NCBI GenBank assembly: GCA_963769605.1 | Contig: CAVYML010000009.1 | Span: 1,240,001 to 1,304,000, forward strand | Origin: Fen-1254 sp963769605 | Lineage (GTDB): Bacteria > Bacteroidota > Ignavibacteria > UBA10030 | DNA length: 64,000 nt | Direction: 5' to 3' | Shown: one piece after another, positions 63,084 to 64,000 of the stretch | Position numbering within the stretch: the first letter of the stretch is position 1 | How the letters are laid out: the number at the start of each line of letters is the position of its first letter | Program-made: the position numbers and the translations under genes | The notes under the pieces: generated by a model | Databases searched by the model: none | The model's input: only the letters and a program-made list of their open reading frames with translations | Told to the model about the DNA's origin: nothing

Positions 63084-64000
63084 CTGTTGGTAATGTAACC
63101 ACAAGCCAGGACTACGATTCAAGCGGAGCAATATCCTATTTTGAAGCAGATTATAGTGGGAGTTCCATTTTCCAGACGAGCTACCAGAGAGATTCACTCA
63201 ATAGAATCAGCATATTAACAGAAGTAAATCAGGGGAAAATGACGGTTAAAAAATATGCGTACGATACTTTAGGCCGATTATCTCAAGTATGGAAGAATGA
63301 CACGCTCGTCTCAACATATTCGTATGATCCAAATGGGAATAGGATCACTCATTGGACTCAAATAGAGACCGATAGCGGAAAGTATGATGCACAAGACCGG
63401 ATGCTCTCATATGGAAACGTTCAGTACATTTATTCTAAAAATGGAGAACTTCAAAAAAAAATAATCGGTTCGGATACGACAAGTTATGTCTATGATTACT
63501 TTGGAAATTTATTGAGCGTTCGACTTCCGAACAACGATTTGATAGAATATCTTATCGATGGGCAAAACGGGAGAATTGGTAAGAAAATAAATGGAGCAAT
63601 TGTAAAGAAATGGATTTATGCCGGAGGCCTATCTCCGATAGCAGAACTTGATAGTGCCTACAATGTTACCGCAGAGTTTGTCGGATCGTTAATGATAAAG
63701 TATGGCAATACGTACCAGTTGATAACTGATCATCTCGGAAGCGTACGGATGGTTGTGGATGTAAATAGCGGGGCAGTGGTACAGCAAATTGAGTATGACG
63801 AATTTGGGAATGTGCTTTCAGATAGCAACCCAGATTTTCAACCGTTTGCATTTGCTGGAGGGTTGTACGATGCGCAAACAAGATTGGTGAGGTTCGGTGC
63901 GAGAGATTATGATGCACTCAGTGGCAGATGGACTTGTAAGGATCCGATTTATTTTGCTGGTGGTGAACCATGTTTATACGGATATGTTGGTGATGACCCA
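63084..64000 (+). CDS. Rhs fragment 9 (runs off the window)
   Basis: Open frame from about 63,084 with no start codon. It starts with SVGNVTTSQDYDSSGAISYF and holds YD repeats (YDTLGRLSQVWKNDTLVSTY), the core TYQLITDHLGSVRMVVD, and RFGARDYDALSGRWTCKDPI, ending at LYGYVGDDP, the border before the tip. The tip and its immunity gene lie beyond position 64,000. The first 175 bp are nearly identical to part of fragment 5. Confidence 0.78.

Overview
This window looks like a chromosomal segment of a Gram-negative bacterium of the Fibrobacterota-Chlorobiota-Bacteroidota (FCB) group, probably near Ignavibacteria/Chlorobi-like lineages. The envelope is Gram-negative: Kdo transferase WaaA, an outer-membrane barrel protein and a periplasmic AmiC-type amidase. 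DUF2911, DUF1460, DUF4139, an NFACT protein and the yicC-gmk-rpoZ-coaBC cluster fit that group. The rank is inferred from gene families, not from a marker gene.

Positions 1-43,000 are mostly ordinary housekeeping DNA of moderate GC. The order is: the argG end, a barrel protein, an amidase and argH; a minus-strand block (DUF4139, PAP2, CPBP protease, receiver protein); rsgA, a degenerate SF1 helicase, a CorC-type protein and DUF72; a minus-strand block (priA, larC, waaA, an HEAGH membrane protein and a frameshifted NFACT gene); yicC-gmk-rpoZ-coaBC-udg; a ferritin-VIT iron transporter; an AT-rich nuclease-like gene with a small partner; dnaB, DUF1460, macro domain, DUF2911 and CDGSH proteins; metY-cysK; DUF4395/thioredoxin/dsbD; and a second CPBP protease. 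Many intergenic gaps hold arrays of degenerate 7-bp tandem repeats. Some of these run right into gene starts (priA, DUF1460), and inverted copies of one larger repeat element flank priA.

Two regulatory regions stand out. At 34,659-35,046 a near-perfect sigma70 promoter is followed by a 47-codon reading frame with a Cys-Cys-Cys-Arg-Cys-Cys-Cys run and a strong terminator, upstream of the sulfur-assimilation genes metY-cysK. This suggests cysteine-sensing attenuation. At 43,328-43,365 a TTGACA/TATATT promoter overlaps a 20-bp palindrome almost identical to the Escherichia coli LexA box, ahead of a DUF3795-lexA operon.

From about 44,650 to the end the DNA becomes AT-rich and is an accessory locus. 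A truncated DUF3800 gene is followed by at least eight Rhs (YD-repeat) fragments, all on the plus strand and none with an N-terminus. Each carries the conserved Rhs-associated core and then a different C-terminal tip: a JAMM/DUF4329-like domain, two zinc phospholipase C-like domains, an M23 peptidase, an HExxH zincin, and two glycine-rich domains; the last tip lies beyond the window. Nearly every tip is followed by a small secreted or membrane protein with its own start, a probable immunity protein. The array is further rearranged by an IS200/IS605-like palindromic mini-element that splits the M23 fragment, and by an IS1634-family element, itself carrying an IS1182-family element, that splits one immunity gene. 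The whole reads as a storehouse of displaced Rhs toxin tips with their immunity genes, held together by short recombinogenic core segments; the full-length rhs gene that would use them is not in the window.
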